Assembly: GCF_003269295.1 (NCBI RefSeq)
Contig: NZ_QLTT01000007.1
Span: 248,001 to 312,000 of the forward strand
Reading direction: 5' to 3'
Length of the DNA: 64,000 nt
Origin: Lentzea atacamensis
GTDB lineage: Bacteria > Actinomycetota > Actinomycetes > Mycobacteriales > Pseudonocardiaceae
The first letter of the stretch is position 1. Every line of letters starts with the position of its first letter. The notes under the pieces are model-generated. The model did no database searches and had not been told where the DNA came from. It worked only from the letters and a program-made list of their open reading frames with translations. Below are positions 1 to 9,019 of this stretch, piece by piece. The translations under genes were made by a program, and so were the position numbers.

Positions 1-2101
1 CCACCGACAGCGCGTACTCGCCGAGCCGCAGGTAGAGGGTGCCGAGGTTCGCGTGCATCGCGGCCTCGGCCGGGCGGTGCGCGGACGCCTGGGCGGCCTG
101 CAGGCCGTGGTGGGCGGTCGCGAGCCACTCGCCGACGTGCTGGCCGATCCACAGGTAGCCGCGCAAGGCGTCGGCGAGCTGCCACGCCATCTCAGCAGGG
201 CCGTGCTCGGCGGCCTGCCGGATGGCCGCGGTCAGGTTCGGGCGTTCCGCGTCGAGCCACGCCAGCGCCTCCGCCGAACTGGAGATCCGCGACGCCGGGC
301 CGGAAGCGGACGTCGGCAGCCGCACGATGCCGGGGTAGAGCAGCTCGGCGCAGCGCTCCACCCCGCGCAGGTAGTGGTTCAGCAGCGCCGTCCACGCGAC
401 TTCCTGCTCGGGCGGGCTGTCCGACTGCTCGCGCAACGTGGCCGCGTACCGCACGAGCTCGTCGTGGAACCGGTAGCGGCCGGGCACCGGGGACACCACG
501 AGGTTCGCGATCGCCAGCACCGTCAGCAGGCCGTCGGCGTCCACATCGGCCAGTGCGGAGGCGGCCTCCGCGGTGAAGTCAGGGCCCGGCACGAGCGACA
601 GCAGCCGGAACAACCGCTGCGGCGCGGGCGGGAGAGCCGCGTAGGCCAGCTCGATCGGAGAGCCCGAGATCGTCACGTCGTCGCGCCCCGCGAGGTAGGC
701 CGCCGCGACCCGCAACGCGAGCGGCAGATGCCCGCACCGCCCGGCCAGCTCCGCGTGGTCACCCGGCCCCAGCAGCGTCGACAGCAACGACGCGGACTCC
801 ACGGGCGTGAAGACGTCGACCGGTACGGTCCGCGCGCCGTTCATCGCGATCAGCCCGCGCAGGTCGTCCCGCGACGTCACGATCACCCGGCACGACGCCG
901 TCCCCGGCAGCAGCGGCCGCACCTGGTCGGGCGCGGAGGCGTTGTCCAGCACCAGCAGCATCCGCCGGCCCGACAGCAACGAGCGCAGCATCGTGCTCTG
1001 CTCGTCGGCGTCCGGCGGGATCTCGTCCGGCGGCACCCCGAGCGCCCGCAGGAACCGCGACAGCACGTCCATCCCGTCCGCCGGCGGCCCCAGCGCGTAC
1101 CCGCGCAGGTCGACGTAGAGCTGACCGTCCGGGAAGTGGTCCCGCAGCAGGTGCGCCACGTGCACCGCCAGCGTCGTCTTGCCCACGCCCGGCTGGCCCG
1201 CCAGCGTCACGATCGGCACCGCACCGCGCGTGATCAGCCCGGAGACCCGCTCCACGTGCCACGCGCGCCCCGTGAAGTCGGAGATGTCGTCCGGCAGCCG
1301 CATCGGCGACGCGGGCGCGCGTTCCGGCTCACGCGGGGCCACGGGCGCTGCCAGTTCCGGCGCGCCCACGAGGATCGACTGGTGCAGCTCGCGCAGCTCT
1401 TCCGCCGGGTCGATGCCGAGCTGCTCGTCCAGCGTCCGGTCGAGCTGCCGGAACGCCTCCAGCGCCTCCGCCTGCCTGCTGCTGCGGTACAGCGCCAGCA
1501 TGAGCTGCCCCCAGAACCGCTCCCGCAGCGGGTGGTCCCGCGTCAGCGCGAACAGCTCCGGCACCAGGTCGGCGTGGTTGCCCAGCGCGAGCTCCACGTC
1601 GATCCGCTGCTCATGCACGGTCATCAGCAGCTCGGTCAGCCGTGGTGCGTGCTCGGAGTACAGCGTCTCGGAAGGCACGTCCGACAGCACCGGGCCGCGC
1701 CACAGCTCCAACGCCTCGGCAAACGCTTTCCGCGCCGCCGCCAGATCGTTCGAAGCAGCCGCCGCACGTCCTCGGGCAGCCGTGTCGGCGAACCGGTGCA
1801 CGTCCACCGCCAAAGGGTCGACGCGCATCCGATAGCCGTCGGGCGCGGTCTGGATCAGCGACGGGTCGCCCAGCGCCGCCCGCAGCCGCATCACGTACGT
1901 CTGCAACGTTCCACGCGTGCGCGCAGGCGGTGTGTCACCCCACACGTGCTCGACGAGTTCCGTCACGGGCACGACGCGGTTCGGCCGCAGCAGCAACGCC
2001 GCCAGCAACGCCCGGTGCTTGCCCGCGCGCAGGACGACAGCGGAGTCGTTCAGGCGCACTTCCAGCGGGCCGAGCAGCCGGAACTGCGGACCCGAAGCCA
2101 T
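1..2101 (-). CDS. SARP/AfsR-type transcriptional regulator with NB-ARC ATPase domain (3' end missing)
   Basis: This reads on the minus strand from an ATG at 2101 and runs off the left edge, so about 700 N-terminal residues are visible. The first ~95 residues (starting MASGPQFRLLGPLEV) look like an OmpR-type winged-helix DNA-binding domain. A bacterial transcriptional activation domain follows at ~100-245. An NB-ARC-like ATPase comes next, with the P-loop GQPGVGKTT and a DGQLYVDLRGY segment. The C-terminal part is helical and TPR-like and is cut by the window. This is the architecture of AfsR-like SARPs, which in Streptomyces activate secondary metabolism. The target is not visible here, and no biosynthetic cluster lies on the window side. 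Confidence 0.9.
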   Translation of the reverse strand, partial: MASGPQFRLLGPLEVRLNDSAVVLRAGKHRALLAALLLRPNRVVPVTELVEHVWGDTPPARTRGTLQTYVMRLRAALGDPSLIQTAPDGYRMRVDPLAVDVHRFADTAARGRAAAASNDLAAARKAFAEALELWRGPVLSDVPSETLYSEHAPRLTELLMTVHEQRIDVELALGNHADLVPELFALTRDHPLRERFWGQLMLALYRSSRQAEALEAFRQLDRTLDEQLGIDPAEELRELHQSILVGAPELAAPVAPREPERAPASPMRLPDDISDFTGRAWHVERVSGLITRGAVPIVTLAGQPGVGKTTLAVHVAHLLRDHFPDGQLYVDLRGYALGPPADGMDVLSRFLRALGVPPDEIPPDADEQSTMLRSLLSGRRMLLVLDNASAPDQVRPLLPGTASCRVIVTSRDDLRGLIAMNGARTVPVDVFTPVESASLLSTLLGPGDHAELAGRCGHLPLALRVAAAYLAGRDDVTISGSPIELAYAALPPAPQRLFRLLSLVPGPDFTAEAASALADVDADGLLTVLAIANLVVSPVPGRYRFHDELVRYAATLREQSDSPPEQEVAWTALLNHYLRGVERCAELLYPGIVRLPTSASGPASRISSSAEALAWLDAERPNLTAAIRQAAEHGPAEMAWQLADALRGYLWIGQHVGEWLATAHHGLQAAQASAHRPAEAAMHANLGTLYLRLGEYALSV

Positions 2102-2293
2102 TGCCTACCCCTCGTACGCGCCGAATGATCCCCGTCTACCGGACAGCCTATTAGCGCGCTGTCGCCGAGTGACATCGGCGCGTCAGCGATACGTCAGCGT
2201 CGTACGGCAATCTTCTACACGTCCCGGTCGGGGGGCCGGGGCAACAAACTTCTCGGGTTCCGCGGAGATCCGCGGATCACGATCGCTGGGGGT

Positions 2294-2333
2294 CGAAAGG
2301 CCCAGGAGCTCTCTGGGGCTCCTGGGCCTTTCG
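2294..2333. terminator. Intrinsic terminator downstream of the acyl-CoA ligase gene
   Basis: A 15-bp perfect stem (CGAAAGGCCCAGGAG paired with CTCCTGGGCCTTTCG) has a 10-base loop and ends in CCTTTCG. It sits just past the stop of the minus-strand ligase gene. It lies between that 3' end and the start of the SARP gene, so it probably insulates the regulator from read-through. Confidence 0.75.
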
Positions 2334-2346
2334 CGCATTTCACCTG

Positions 2347-4143
2347 CTACTTCGCGTAGATGGCGTCGATGTCCGACGCGTAGGTCGTCGCCACGACAGA
2401 GCGCTTGAGCTTCAGCGACGGCGTCATCTCGCCACCGGCCTCGGTGAAGTCGATCGGCAGCACCCGGAACTTGCGGATCGCCTCGGCCTTCGACACCGAC
2501 TTGTTCGCCTCGTCCACCACGGCCTGGATCTCGGCCAGCAGGTCGGAGTCCTCGATCAGGTCCGCGACCTCTGCCGACGCCGGCTTGCCGTGCGACTCCT
2601 TCCACGCAGGGAAGAACTCCGGGTCGATCGTGATCAGCGCGCCGATGAACGGCTGCTTGTCGCCGACGACCATGCACTGCGACACGAGGGGGTGCGCCCG
2701 GATGCGGTCCTCGAGCTGCGCGGGGGAGACGTTCTTGCCACCGGCGGTGACGATGATCTCCTTCTTACGGCCCGTGATCTTCAGGAAACCGTCGCTGTCG
2801 AGCTCACCGATGTCACCGGTGTGGAACCAGCCGTCCTCCAGGGCCTCCTTGGTGGCGGCCTCGTTGTTCCAATAGCCGGTGAAGACGATGTCGCCCTTGA
2901 TGAGGATCTCGCCGTCCTCGCCGATCCGCACCGACGTGCCGGGCACCGGCAGGCCGACCGTGCCGACCTTCTCCTGGCCCTTGAACGTCACGCACGCCGC
3001 CGCCGACGTCTCGGTGAGGCCGTAGCCCTCGTACACCGGGATGCCCGCGCCGCGGAAGAAGTGCGACAGCCGGTCACCCAGCGGCGCGCCACCGGACACC
3101 GCCGCGATCGCCCGGCCGCCCAGAGCGGCCCGCAGCTTCGAGAACACCAGCTTGTCGAACACCGCGTGCTTGAGCCGCAGCACCAGGCCGGGGCCGCCGT
3201 TGTCCAGCACGCGCGAGTACTCGACGGCGGTCGCCTCGGCCGCGTCGAAGATCTTGCCCTTGCCGCCGGCGTGCGCCTTCTGCTTGGCGCCGTTGTAGAC
3301 CTTCTCGAACACGCGCGGCACCGCGACCACGAACGTCGGCCGGAACTGGCCCAGGTCCGCGACGAGGTTCTTCACGTCGGCGGTGTGACCCACCGTCGCC
3401 CGCGAGTACACGCACGCCAGCGCCAGAGCACGCGCCAGGATGTGTGCGAGCGGCAGGAACAGCAACAGCGAGTTGCCCGCGGTGAGGATCTCCGGGAACC
3501 GCGACAGCGCCGACCGCACCTCGGACAACAGGTTGCGGTGCGTCAGCGTGCAGCCCTTTGGCCTGCCCGTGGTGCCGGACGTGTAGACCAGCGTCGCCGT
3601 GTGGTCCGCCTGGACCTGCCCGCGACGCTCGTGCACCTGCTCGTCGGTGATCTCGGCGCCCAGCGCCGTCAGCTCGTCGACGGCGGCGGCCGAGCCCTCG
3701 ATCTGCCACACGTGGCGCAGCTCGGGCAGCTTGCCGACGACCTCGTCGACCAGCGCGCGGTGCGACGACGCCTCGACGAACACCGCCGTCGCGCCGGAGT
3801 CGGACAGGATCCACTCGATCTGGTCCGCCGACGATGTCTCGTAGATCGGCACCACGACGCCGCCCGCCGCCCAGATGGCGAAGTCGAGCAGCGACCACTC
3901 GTAGCGCGTCTTGGAGACCAATCCGATCCGGTCGCCGAGCTCGATGCCGGCGGCGATCAGACCCTTGGCGACCGCCATGACCTGCGCGGCGAAGTCACGG
4001 GCAGTGATGTCAACCCAGGTGCCGTCCACCTGCCTGCGGAAGCTGACGGCGTTGCCGAAGCGCTCCGCGTTGGCCCACACCATGTCGGTGAGGTTCTCCT
4101 CCGGAGCCACTGCGGCGGTGGCGGGGACGCTGAACTCGCGCAC
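2347..4143 (-). CDS. fadD15: Long-chain fatty-acid--CoA ligase, FadD15 type
   Basis: This 598-residue protein is an AMP-forming acyl-CoA synthetase. It activates fatty acids with ATP through an acyl-adenylate and then forms the CoA thioester in the cytoplasm. The phosphate-binding loop YTSGTTGRPKGC is at ~187-198, the adenylate motif GYGLTETSA at ~375, the hinge region TGDIGELDSDGFLKITGRKKE further on, and a C-terminal SLKLKR segment supplies the likely catalytic lysine. Length and motifs match the bacterial FAA1/FadD15 group. It is divergent from the SRPBCC gene at 4242. The placement beside the Rv2185c- and Rv2184c-like genes matches the Rv2187 position in M. tuberculosis, which supports the symbol. 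Confidence 0.92.
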   Translation of the reverse strand: MREFSVPATAAVAPEENLTDMVWANAERFGNAVSFRRQVDGTWVDITARDFAAQVMAVAKGLIAAGIELGDRIGLVSKTRYEWSLLDFAIWAAGGVVVPIYETSSADQIEWILSDSGATAVFVEASSHRALVDEVVGKLPELRHVWQIEGSAAAVDELTALGAEITDEQVHERRGQVQADHTATLVYTSGTTGRPKGCTLTHRNLLSEVRSALSRFPEILTAGNSLLLFLPLAHILARALALACVYSRATVGHTADVKNLVADLGQFRPTFVVAVPRVFEKVYNGAKQKAHAGGKGKIFDAAEATAVEYSRVLDNGGPGLVLRLKHAVFDKLVFSKLRAALGGRAIAAVSGGAPLGDRLSHFFRGAGIPVYEGYGLTETSAAACVTFKGQEKVGTVGLPVPGTSVRIGEDGEILIKGDIVFTGYWNNEAATKEALEDGWFHTGDIGELDSDGFLKITGRKKEIIVTAGGKNVSPAQLEDRIRAHPLVSQCMVVGDKQPFIGALITIDPEFFPAWKESHGKPASAEVADLIEDSDLLAEIQAVVDEANKSVSKAEAIRKFRVLPIDFTEAGGEMTPSLKLKRSVVATTYASDIDAIYAK

Positions 4144-4241
4144 GTCAACCTCCGTACGGTGATTTGTTACTGGTGGGGAAACTTAGCGTGTGATTCCGGC
4201 GATACAAAGGTTGGTACGCCCTTCCGTTACCTTTTCACTCC

Positions 4242-4622
4242 ATGGCCAGTGTGGACGTCGTCGACGAGACTTTCCTGGCGGTGCCGCCCAGCGTGGTCGC
4301 CGCAGCCTTCGCCTCGCCATCGTCGTGGCGGTCGTTCTGGCCGGATCTCGAGCTGGACGTCTACGCCAACCGGGGCGACGAGGGACTGCGCTGGACCGTC
4401 GGCGGCGCGCTCGTCGGCACGATGGAGGTCTGGCTCGAGCCGATGCTCGACGGCACCCTGCTGCACTACTTCCTCCGTGCCGATCCGCCCGCGGGCTCGC
4501 TCACCCCGCGCAACGCGCTCCGCGAGGTGCAACGCCGGCAGCTCGACGCGAAGTCCGTTGCTCTGGGTCTGAAGCTGACTCTGGAGGACGGTCGTCCACC
4601 TGGCTGCCCGCCAGGTGAGTGA
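4242..4622 (+). CDS. SRPBCC (START/polyketide cyclase-like) family protein
   Basis: This 126-residue protein starts MASVDVVDETFLAVPPSVV. The opening strand followed by a helix (VAAAFASPSSWRSFWPDLEL) and the sheet-rich middle fit the helix-grip fold that binds hydrophobic ligands. No catalytic residues can be assigned. It begins 98 bases from the divergent fadD15 start and precedes a phosphoesterase and a second SRPBCC protein, so the cluster may handle acyl or isoprenoid lipids. That role is inferred from context only. Confidence 0.75.
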   Translation: MASVDVVDETFLAVPPSVVAAAFASPSSWRSFWPDLELDVYANRGDEGLRWTVGGALVGTMEVWLEPMLDGTLLHYFLRADPPAGSLTPRNALREVQRRQLDAKSVALGLKLTLEDGRPPGCPPGE

Positions 4623-4661
4623 TCTTGGTTGACGCGCGTCTCGAGAACTAGGTTGGGGACT

Positions 4662-5450
4662 GTGCGGGTTCACGTGGTTTCGGACGTCCACGGCAACGCG
4701 GAGGCGCTGGCGCGCGCCGGTGACGGTGCCGACGCGCTCGTCGTGCTCGGCGATCTGATCGACTTCGTCGACTACCACGACCATTCCAAGGGGATCCTCG
4801 GGCGCGTTTTCGGTGCCGAGAAGGTGGGGATCTTCGCCGAGCTGAGACGCGGCACCAGGCGTGCGGACACGGCGAGCTACATCCGGTCCCTCTGGGACGG
4901 TCTCGCGGACGCCCGCTCCGTGGTGGAAGAGGCGGTGCTGGAGCAGTACCACGCGTTGTTTTCTGCGATGTCCGCGCCGACGTACGCGACACCGGGCAAT
5001 GTGGACAGTCCGCAGCTGTGGCCGCAGTTCGCCGGTGACGGTGTGCACGTGCTCGACGGCGAGGCGGTGGAGATCGGCGGGCTGAAGTTCGGGTTCGCGG
5101 GCGGCGGGCTGATGCTGCCCGGACACGTGCGCAACCCCAACGCGCCGTGGTTCCCGTACCTCCGAACGGACGAGGACATGGCGGCCGCGCTGGATCGGAT
5201 GGGTCCCGTCGACGTGCTGTGCACGCACATCCCGCCGGCTGTTCCGGATCTGACGTACGACGTCGTCGCGCGCCGTCCCGAGTGGGGTTCGCGGCCGGCG
5301 CTGGAGAAGATCGTGCGGGAACGTCCGCGCTGGTCGGTGTTCGGGCACGTGCACCAGCCGCTCGCCCGCCGGGTGCGGATCGGGTACACCGAGTGCGTCA
5401 ACGTCGGGCACTTCCAGCGCAGCGGCAAGCCTCACGTCCTCAACTGGTAA
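4662..5450 (+). CDS. Metallophosphoesterase family protein
   Basis: This calcineurin-like phosphoesterase has about 262 residues. I chose the GTG at 4662 because the core fold begins there directly (VRVHVVSDVHGNAEAL) after a purine-rich GGTTGGGGA; an upstream in-frame ATG at 4629 only adds a basic tail. The dimetal-site motifs are D-V-H-G near the start, GDLIDF (~30), GNVDSP (~110), a lone histidine in LCTHIPP (~180) and GHVHQP (~225). The substrate cannot be told from sequence. It lies between two SRPBCC genes in one plus-strand run. Confidence 0.88.
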   Translation: MRVHVVSDVHGNAEALARAGDGADALVVLGDLIDFVDYHDHSKGILGRVFGAEKVGIFAELRRGTRRADTASYIRSLWDGLADARSVVEEAVLEQYHALFSAMSAPTYATPGNVDSPQLWPQFAGDGVHVLDGEAVEIGGLKFGFAGGGLMLPGHVRNPNAPWFPYLRTDEDMAAALDRMGPVDVLCTHIPPAVPDLTYDVVARRPEWGSRPALEKIVRERPRWSVFGHVHQPLARRVRIGYTECVNVGHFQRSGKPHVLNW

Positions 5451-5473
5451 AGACGCGAGTAACCTCCTCACAC

Positions 5474-5914
5474 ATGGCCGACGAGTCCACTCAGTCCATC
5501 GTCATCGACGCGCCGCCTGAGAAGATCATGGCGATCATCGCGGATTTCCCGTCGTACCCGGACTGGGCGAACGGGATGAAAGAGGTGGAGGTCCTCGACG
5601 CCCGCGACGACGGCCGCGCGGAGCAGGTGCGCTTCGCGATCGACCAGGGGCCCGTCAAGGATGAGTACGTCCTGAAGTACGACTGGGCCCCGGACGGCCT
5701 TTCGGTGCAGTGGGACCTCGTCAAGGGCACCATGCAGAAGTCGCAGCACGGCAGCTACGTGCTGGAGCCGTCCGGTTCCGGTACCAAGGTCACCTACACG
5801 CTGTCGGTGCAGCTGGTGATCCCGATGATCGGGCTGTTCCGCCGCAAGGCGGAGAAGCTGATCCTCGACACCGCGCTCAAGGAGCTCAAGAAGCGCGCGG
5901 AGAAGGCGGCTTGA
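5474..5914 (+). CDS. SRPBCC family protein, TB16.3/Rv2185c-like
   Basis: This 146-residue cyclase/dehydrase-like protein starts MADESTQSIVIDAPPEKIM, the typical opening beta-strand of the helix-grip fold, and ends in a long lysine-rich helix (TALKELKKRAEKAA). The start at 5474 removes a long upstream extension that overlaps the phosphoesterase in another frame. Its stop overlaps the TTG start of the ArsA-like ATPase by four bases (TTGA), so the two are probably translationally coupled. The same pairing occurs as Rv2185c-Rv2184c in M. tuberculosis, from memory. A lipid-binding partner role is an inference. Confidence 0.85.
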   Translation: MADESTQSIVIDAPPEKIMAIIADFPSYPDWANGMKEVEVLDARDDGRAEQVRFAIDQGPVKDEYVLKYDWAPDGLSVQWDLVKGTMQKSQHGSYVLEPSGSGTKVTYTLSVQLVIPMIGLFRRKAEKLILDTALKELKKRAEKAA

Positions 5915-7119
5915 GCCGGGTCCTGCTCTTCACCGGCAAGGGCGGGGTCGGCAAGACGACACTGGCCGCCGCGACGGCGGCCTCCCTGGCGGCGCACGGC
6001 CGCAAGGCGCTCGTGGTGTCGACCGATCCCGCTCACTCGCTGGGCGACGCCCTCGACGTCCGTCTGGGCGCCTCGCCGTCCGAAGTGGACACGGCGGACG
6101 GTCTTTACGCGTGCCAGATCGACCCGCGCGGCCTCGTCGACGAGGCGTGGGGCGAGCTGCGCGGCCATCTGCGGACCGTGCTGGCGGGCGCGGGCGTCGA
6201 CGAGCTCGACGCCGAGGAGCTGACCGTGCTGCCGGGCGTCGAGGAGCTCCTCGCGCTCGCGGAGGTGCGGCGGCTGGCTTCCAGCGGACCGTGGGAGGTC
6301 GTTGTCGTCGACTGCGGGCCGACCGCGGAGACGTTGCGGCTGCTGTCGCTGCCCGAGGCGTTCGCCGGCTATCTGGAGAGGCTCTTCCCGACGCACCGGC
6401 GGGTGGTGCGCGGGCTGCTGGCCGGTGTCGCGGGCACCGGGACCGTCGAGAAGTGGGACGCGACGGCGGACGCGCTCAGCAGGCTCGCGGAGCGGCTGGA
6501 CGCGTTGCGGAGCATGCTCGCCGATCCGTCCTCGTGCTCGGTCCGGCTGGTGCTGACGCCCGAACGCGTCGTGGCCGCCGAGACCCGGCGCACGCTGACC
6601 GCGTTGGCGCTGCAGGGAATCCGCGTCGACAGCGTGATCGCGAACCGGCTGGTGCCTTCGCCGGGTTCCGCGCGTGGTGCCGCCGCGACGTGGCTGCGGA
6701 CGCGCCGGCACGAGCAGGACGCGGTGCTGGCCGAGCTGACCGGCATCGGCGAGATCCGCACGGTCGACCACCGCGCTTCGGAACCCGTCGGCGTGCCGGC
6801 TCTGCTGGAGGTCGCCGGGCAGCTCTACGGAGACTCGGACCCGTTGCCCGGTGGCGCGGTGCCGGAGTCGTTGCTGGAGGTGTCGGGCAGCGGACGCGGT
6901 CTCGACGCTCGATACTCGCTGCGTATCGCGTTGCCGCTGACCGATGACACGGAGCTCGACCTCGCGCGCGTGGGCGACGACCTCGCGTTGACCGTCGACG
7001 GCCGGCGTCGGCTCGTGGCGCTGCCCTCGTTGCTGAGGCGCTGCATCGTGACCGGCGCGGAGATGGACTCGGGTGGCGTGACAGTGGGGTTCCGCCCAGA
7101 CCCGTCGCTGTGGCGCTGA
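5911..7119 (+). CDS. ArsA/GET3-family ATPase
   Basis: This is a 402-residue P-loop ATPase of the ArsA/Get3 class. The deviant Walker A GKGGVGKTT is at residues 9-17, STDPAHSLGDALDV acts as switch I, and VVVVDCGPTAETLRLL is the Walker B/switch II region. The C-terminal ~100 residues form a small sheet-rich domain like the one seen in bacterial homologues. The TTG start overlaps the preceding stop. Arsenic pump genes are absent, so arsenite export is unlikely. In actinobacteria this ATPase sits with TB16.3-like proteins, and its client is unknown to me. Confidence 0.85.
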   Translation: MSRVLLFTGKGGVGKTTLAAATAASLAAHGRKALVVSTDPAHSLGDALDVRLGASPSEVDTADGLYACQIDPRGLVDEAWGELRGHLRTVLAGAGVDELDAEELTVLPGVEELLALAEVRRLASSGPWEVVVVDCGPTAETLRLLSLPEAFAGYLERLFPTHRRVVRGLLAGVAGTGTVEKWDATADALSRLAERLDALRSMLADPSSCSVRLVLTPERVVAAETRRTLTALALQGIRVDSVIANRLVPSPGSARGAAATWLRTRRHEQDAVLAELTGIGEIRTVDHRASEPVGVPALLEVAGQLYGDSDPLPGGAVPESLLEVSGSGRGLDARYSLRIALPLTDDTELDLARVGDDLALTVDGRRRLVALPSLLRRCIVTGAEMDSGGVTVGFRPDPSLWR

Positions 7120-7132
7120 TCAGGAGTTTTCA

Positions 7133-7489
7133 ATGACCCAGGACAACACCGGCAAGCTCGCCGAGGAGCTTCGGCTGCTCATCGACGCGGCCGCTGAGCG
7201 CATGCAGCCGTGGCTGCAGCGTGTGGCCGAGGCGGGCGACGGCTCGCACTCGCCCGAAACGTGCGGCTGGTGCCCTCTGTGCAACGGCGTGGCGCTGCTG
7301 CGCGGCGACCGTTCCGAACTGGCCGCGAAGGCCGCCGAGCACGCGGCGGGCCTCGTCGCGGTGCTGCGCGCTGCCCTGCGCGAGCCCGGTGCCCCGCCGC
7401 CACCGCCGGCCTCGGCTGGCGAGCCCGCCGAGGCAGGCGAGGCCGGCCAGCGGGTGCAACACATCAAGGTCGTCAGGAAGACCGACTAG
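7133..7489 (+). CDS. Small conserved actinobacterial protein with a CxxCPLC motif
   Basis: The protein has 118 residues. An AGGAG stands six bases before the ATG. The N-terminal half is helical (LAEELRLLIDAAAERMQPWLQ). The middle carries ETCGWCPLC, two closely spaced cysteine pairs that could bind metal. The C-terminal third is proline/alanine-rich and low-complexity, ending in a basic tail. It occupies the position of Rv2183c between the ArsA-like ATPase and the kinase gene, and its last base overlaps the next start. I do not know its function. Confidence 0.8.
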   Translation: MTQDNTGKLAEELRLLIDAAAERMQPWLQRVAEAGDGSHSPETCGWCPLCNGVALLRGDRSELAAKAAEHAAGLVAVLRAALREPGAPPPPPASAGEPAEAGEAGQRVQHIKVVRKTD

Positions 7490-8460
7490 TGCTCACGGTC
7501 GGAGTGGACATCGGTGGCACCAGCGTGCGCGCGGGCGTCGTGGACGCGCGTGGCTCGGTGCTGGACACCTCACGCGCCCCAACGCCCGCCGGCGAGCGCG
7601 CTCTCGAAGACGCGATCGTCGCCGCCGTGGAGGAGGTGGCGGACCGCCACGCGGTGAACGCCGTCGGTCTGGCCGTGGCGGGCTTCATCGCCTCAGACCG
7701 CCGCACGGTCCGTTTCGCGCCACACCTGGCGTGGCGACAGGCCGACGTGGCCGACCGCATGAGCGACCGCCTGGGCATGCCGGTCGTGCTGGAACACGAC
7801 GCGAACGCCGCCGCCCTCGCCGAACACCGCTTCGGTGCGGCCCGTGGCGCGCACACGGCCGTGTTGGTGGCCATCGGCACGGGCATCGGTGCCGCGCTGC
7901 TGTTGAACGGCGAGGTCTTCCGCGGTGCCCACGGCGTGGCTCCCGAACTGGGTCACCTGCGCGTCGTCCCGGACGGCCGACCCTGCCCGTGCGGCAAGAA
8001 CGGCTGCTGGGAGCGCTACTGCAGCGGCACGGCCCTGAGCGCCACCGCCGTGGAGCTGCTCGCCAAGCATCCCGGCATCTCGACCGTGCTGGCCCGCGAA
8101 GCCGCCGGTGACTCCCGCGCGGTGACCGGCCGCCGCGTCGCCGGGGCCGCCCGCGACGGCGATCCGCTGGCCAAGCGCGCGATGGCCGACCTGGCCCGCT
8201 GGCTGGGCGAGGGCCTGGCGCTGGTTGCCGACGTCTACGACCCCGAGGTGATCGTCATCGGAGGAGGGGTGTCGGAGTCGGCACCGCTGTTCCTCGACGA
8301 CGCCCGCGAGCGCTACGCCTCCGTGGTGACCGGCGCGGGCCACCGCCCGCTCGCCCGGATCCGCACCGCGCAGCTCGGTGACGACGCGGGCATCGTGGGC
8401 GCGGCGACTCTGGCTCGCGAGATGTCCGCCTCGATGGCGCGGAACTCACGCCGCTCCTGA
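7489..8460 (+). CDS. glk: ROK-family glucokinase
   Basis: This 323-residue ROK kinase would phosphorylate glucose to glucose 6-phosphate with ATP. The N-terminal phosphate-binding motif GVDIGGTSVRAG is at residues ~5-16. The ROK signature with its zinc cluster is CPCGKNGCWE, preceded by ELGHLRV, and the catalytic Asp lies in EHDANAAALAE. The GTG start shares one base with the preceding stop. Glucose is the default substrate, but other hexoses remain possible. It could feed both the pyrophosphate-type phosphofructokinase at 11014 and the Entner-Doudoroff genes at 56668-59454. Confidence 0.87.
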   Translation: MLTVGVDIGGTSVRAGVVDARGSVLDTSRAPTPAGERALEDAIVAAVEEVADRHAVNAVGLAVAGFIASDRRTVRFAPHLAWRQADVADRMSDRLGMPVVLEHDANAAALAEHRFGAARGAHTAVLVAIGTGIGAALLLNGEVFRGAHGVAPELGHLRVVPDGRPCPCGKNGCWERYCSGTALSATAVELLAKHPGISTVLAREAAGDSRAVTGRRVAGAARDGDPLAKRAMADLARWLGEGLALVADVYDPEVIVIGGGVSESAPLFLDDARERYASVVTGAGHRPLARIRTAQLGDDAGIVGAATLAREMSASMARNSRRS

Positions 8461-8537
8461 CCGCTCGCCGGACGCGCCCCACAAGCCCGAGGTCCTGCGC
8501 CGCCCCTTGTCCTCCGACTGATCCCGGCTCGCTCGCC

Positions 8538-8622
8538 CCTTGCAATGACTCGTTTGCGGGCGAACTCCAAAGTCTCATTGCTAAGGCGCAGGTCAGAGAC
8601 GCACGGAAACTGATATATCGGT
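8538..8622. repeat. Mosaic palindromic element, copy 1 (hybrid arms)
   Basis: An imperfect inverted repeat (8538-8585) has a left arm mixing TGCAATGACT with GTTTGCGG and a right arm CCAAAGTCTCATTGC. It is followed by GCGCAGGTCAG (8587-8597) and CTGATATATCGG (8610-8621). The same three modules occur in the copies at 12085, 24694, 47931 and 57338. It lies downstream of the glucokinase gene, facing minus-strand genes. The ~360-base stretch 8461-8821 holds this element and no convincing gene. Confidence 0.8.
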
Positions 8623-8821
8623 TGGTATGTCATCCGCGACGGGCTGGTGCGTTCAACATCGCCAGGGCTGGGATCGACGGGCCGGCAGGTGCCCGAACAC
8701 GCCGAAGCCCGCTGCGCCGGGCGGGATCGCCAAGTGCAGCGGGCTTCCGGGTTGAGGTGTCGCGGCAGGCGTGTCGGGGTCTGTTCGCCCGCCGCGAACA
8801 CCCAGCTCGAACGGCCGGGAT

Positions 8822-8953
8822 CTAGCGGCCGAGCATGCGCAGGATGCGCGGGCGGCGGCGCTTGGCGCGCTCCGCGTCCTTCTTGCCCAGGGTCGCCAAG
8901 GCGCGGGCCATCATCAGGTGCTGCATCTGGTCCATGCCCGACACCGTAGGCAT
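8822..8953 (-). CDS. Possible small basic protein (43 aa)
   Basis: A minus-strand frame from ATG at 8953 to a TAG at 8822 encodes a 43-residue, arginine/lysine-rich peptide: MPTVSGMDQMQHLMMARAL, then ATLGKKDAERAKRRRPRIL. A second possible start is the Met at 8935. No strong ribosome-binding site is visible. The codons show the high third-position GC of real genes here, and the peptide is strongly basic, but it could be chance. It lies in the otherwise gene-free stretch after glucokinase. Confidence 0.35.
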   Translation of the reverse strand: MPTVSGMDQMQHLMMARALATLGKKDAERAKRRRPRILRMLGR

Positions 8954-9019
8954 GGCCGAATCGTTATCTGAAGGTTTGAGTGGCCGTTATCACGCCGTTA
9001 CCAACCAAAAGGTGACGTG

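Noticed and set aside
53..2128. Long plus-strand open frame of 691 codons
   Set aside because: It is arginine/histidine-rich shadow translation opposite the SARP gene, whose domains are clear on the minus strand.
2590..4572. 660-codon plus-strand frame across the acyl-CoA ligase
   Set aside because: It is antisense to FadD15 with low-complexity composition and no family features; a shadow of high-GC coding DNA.
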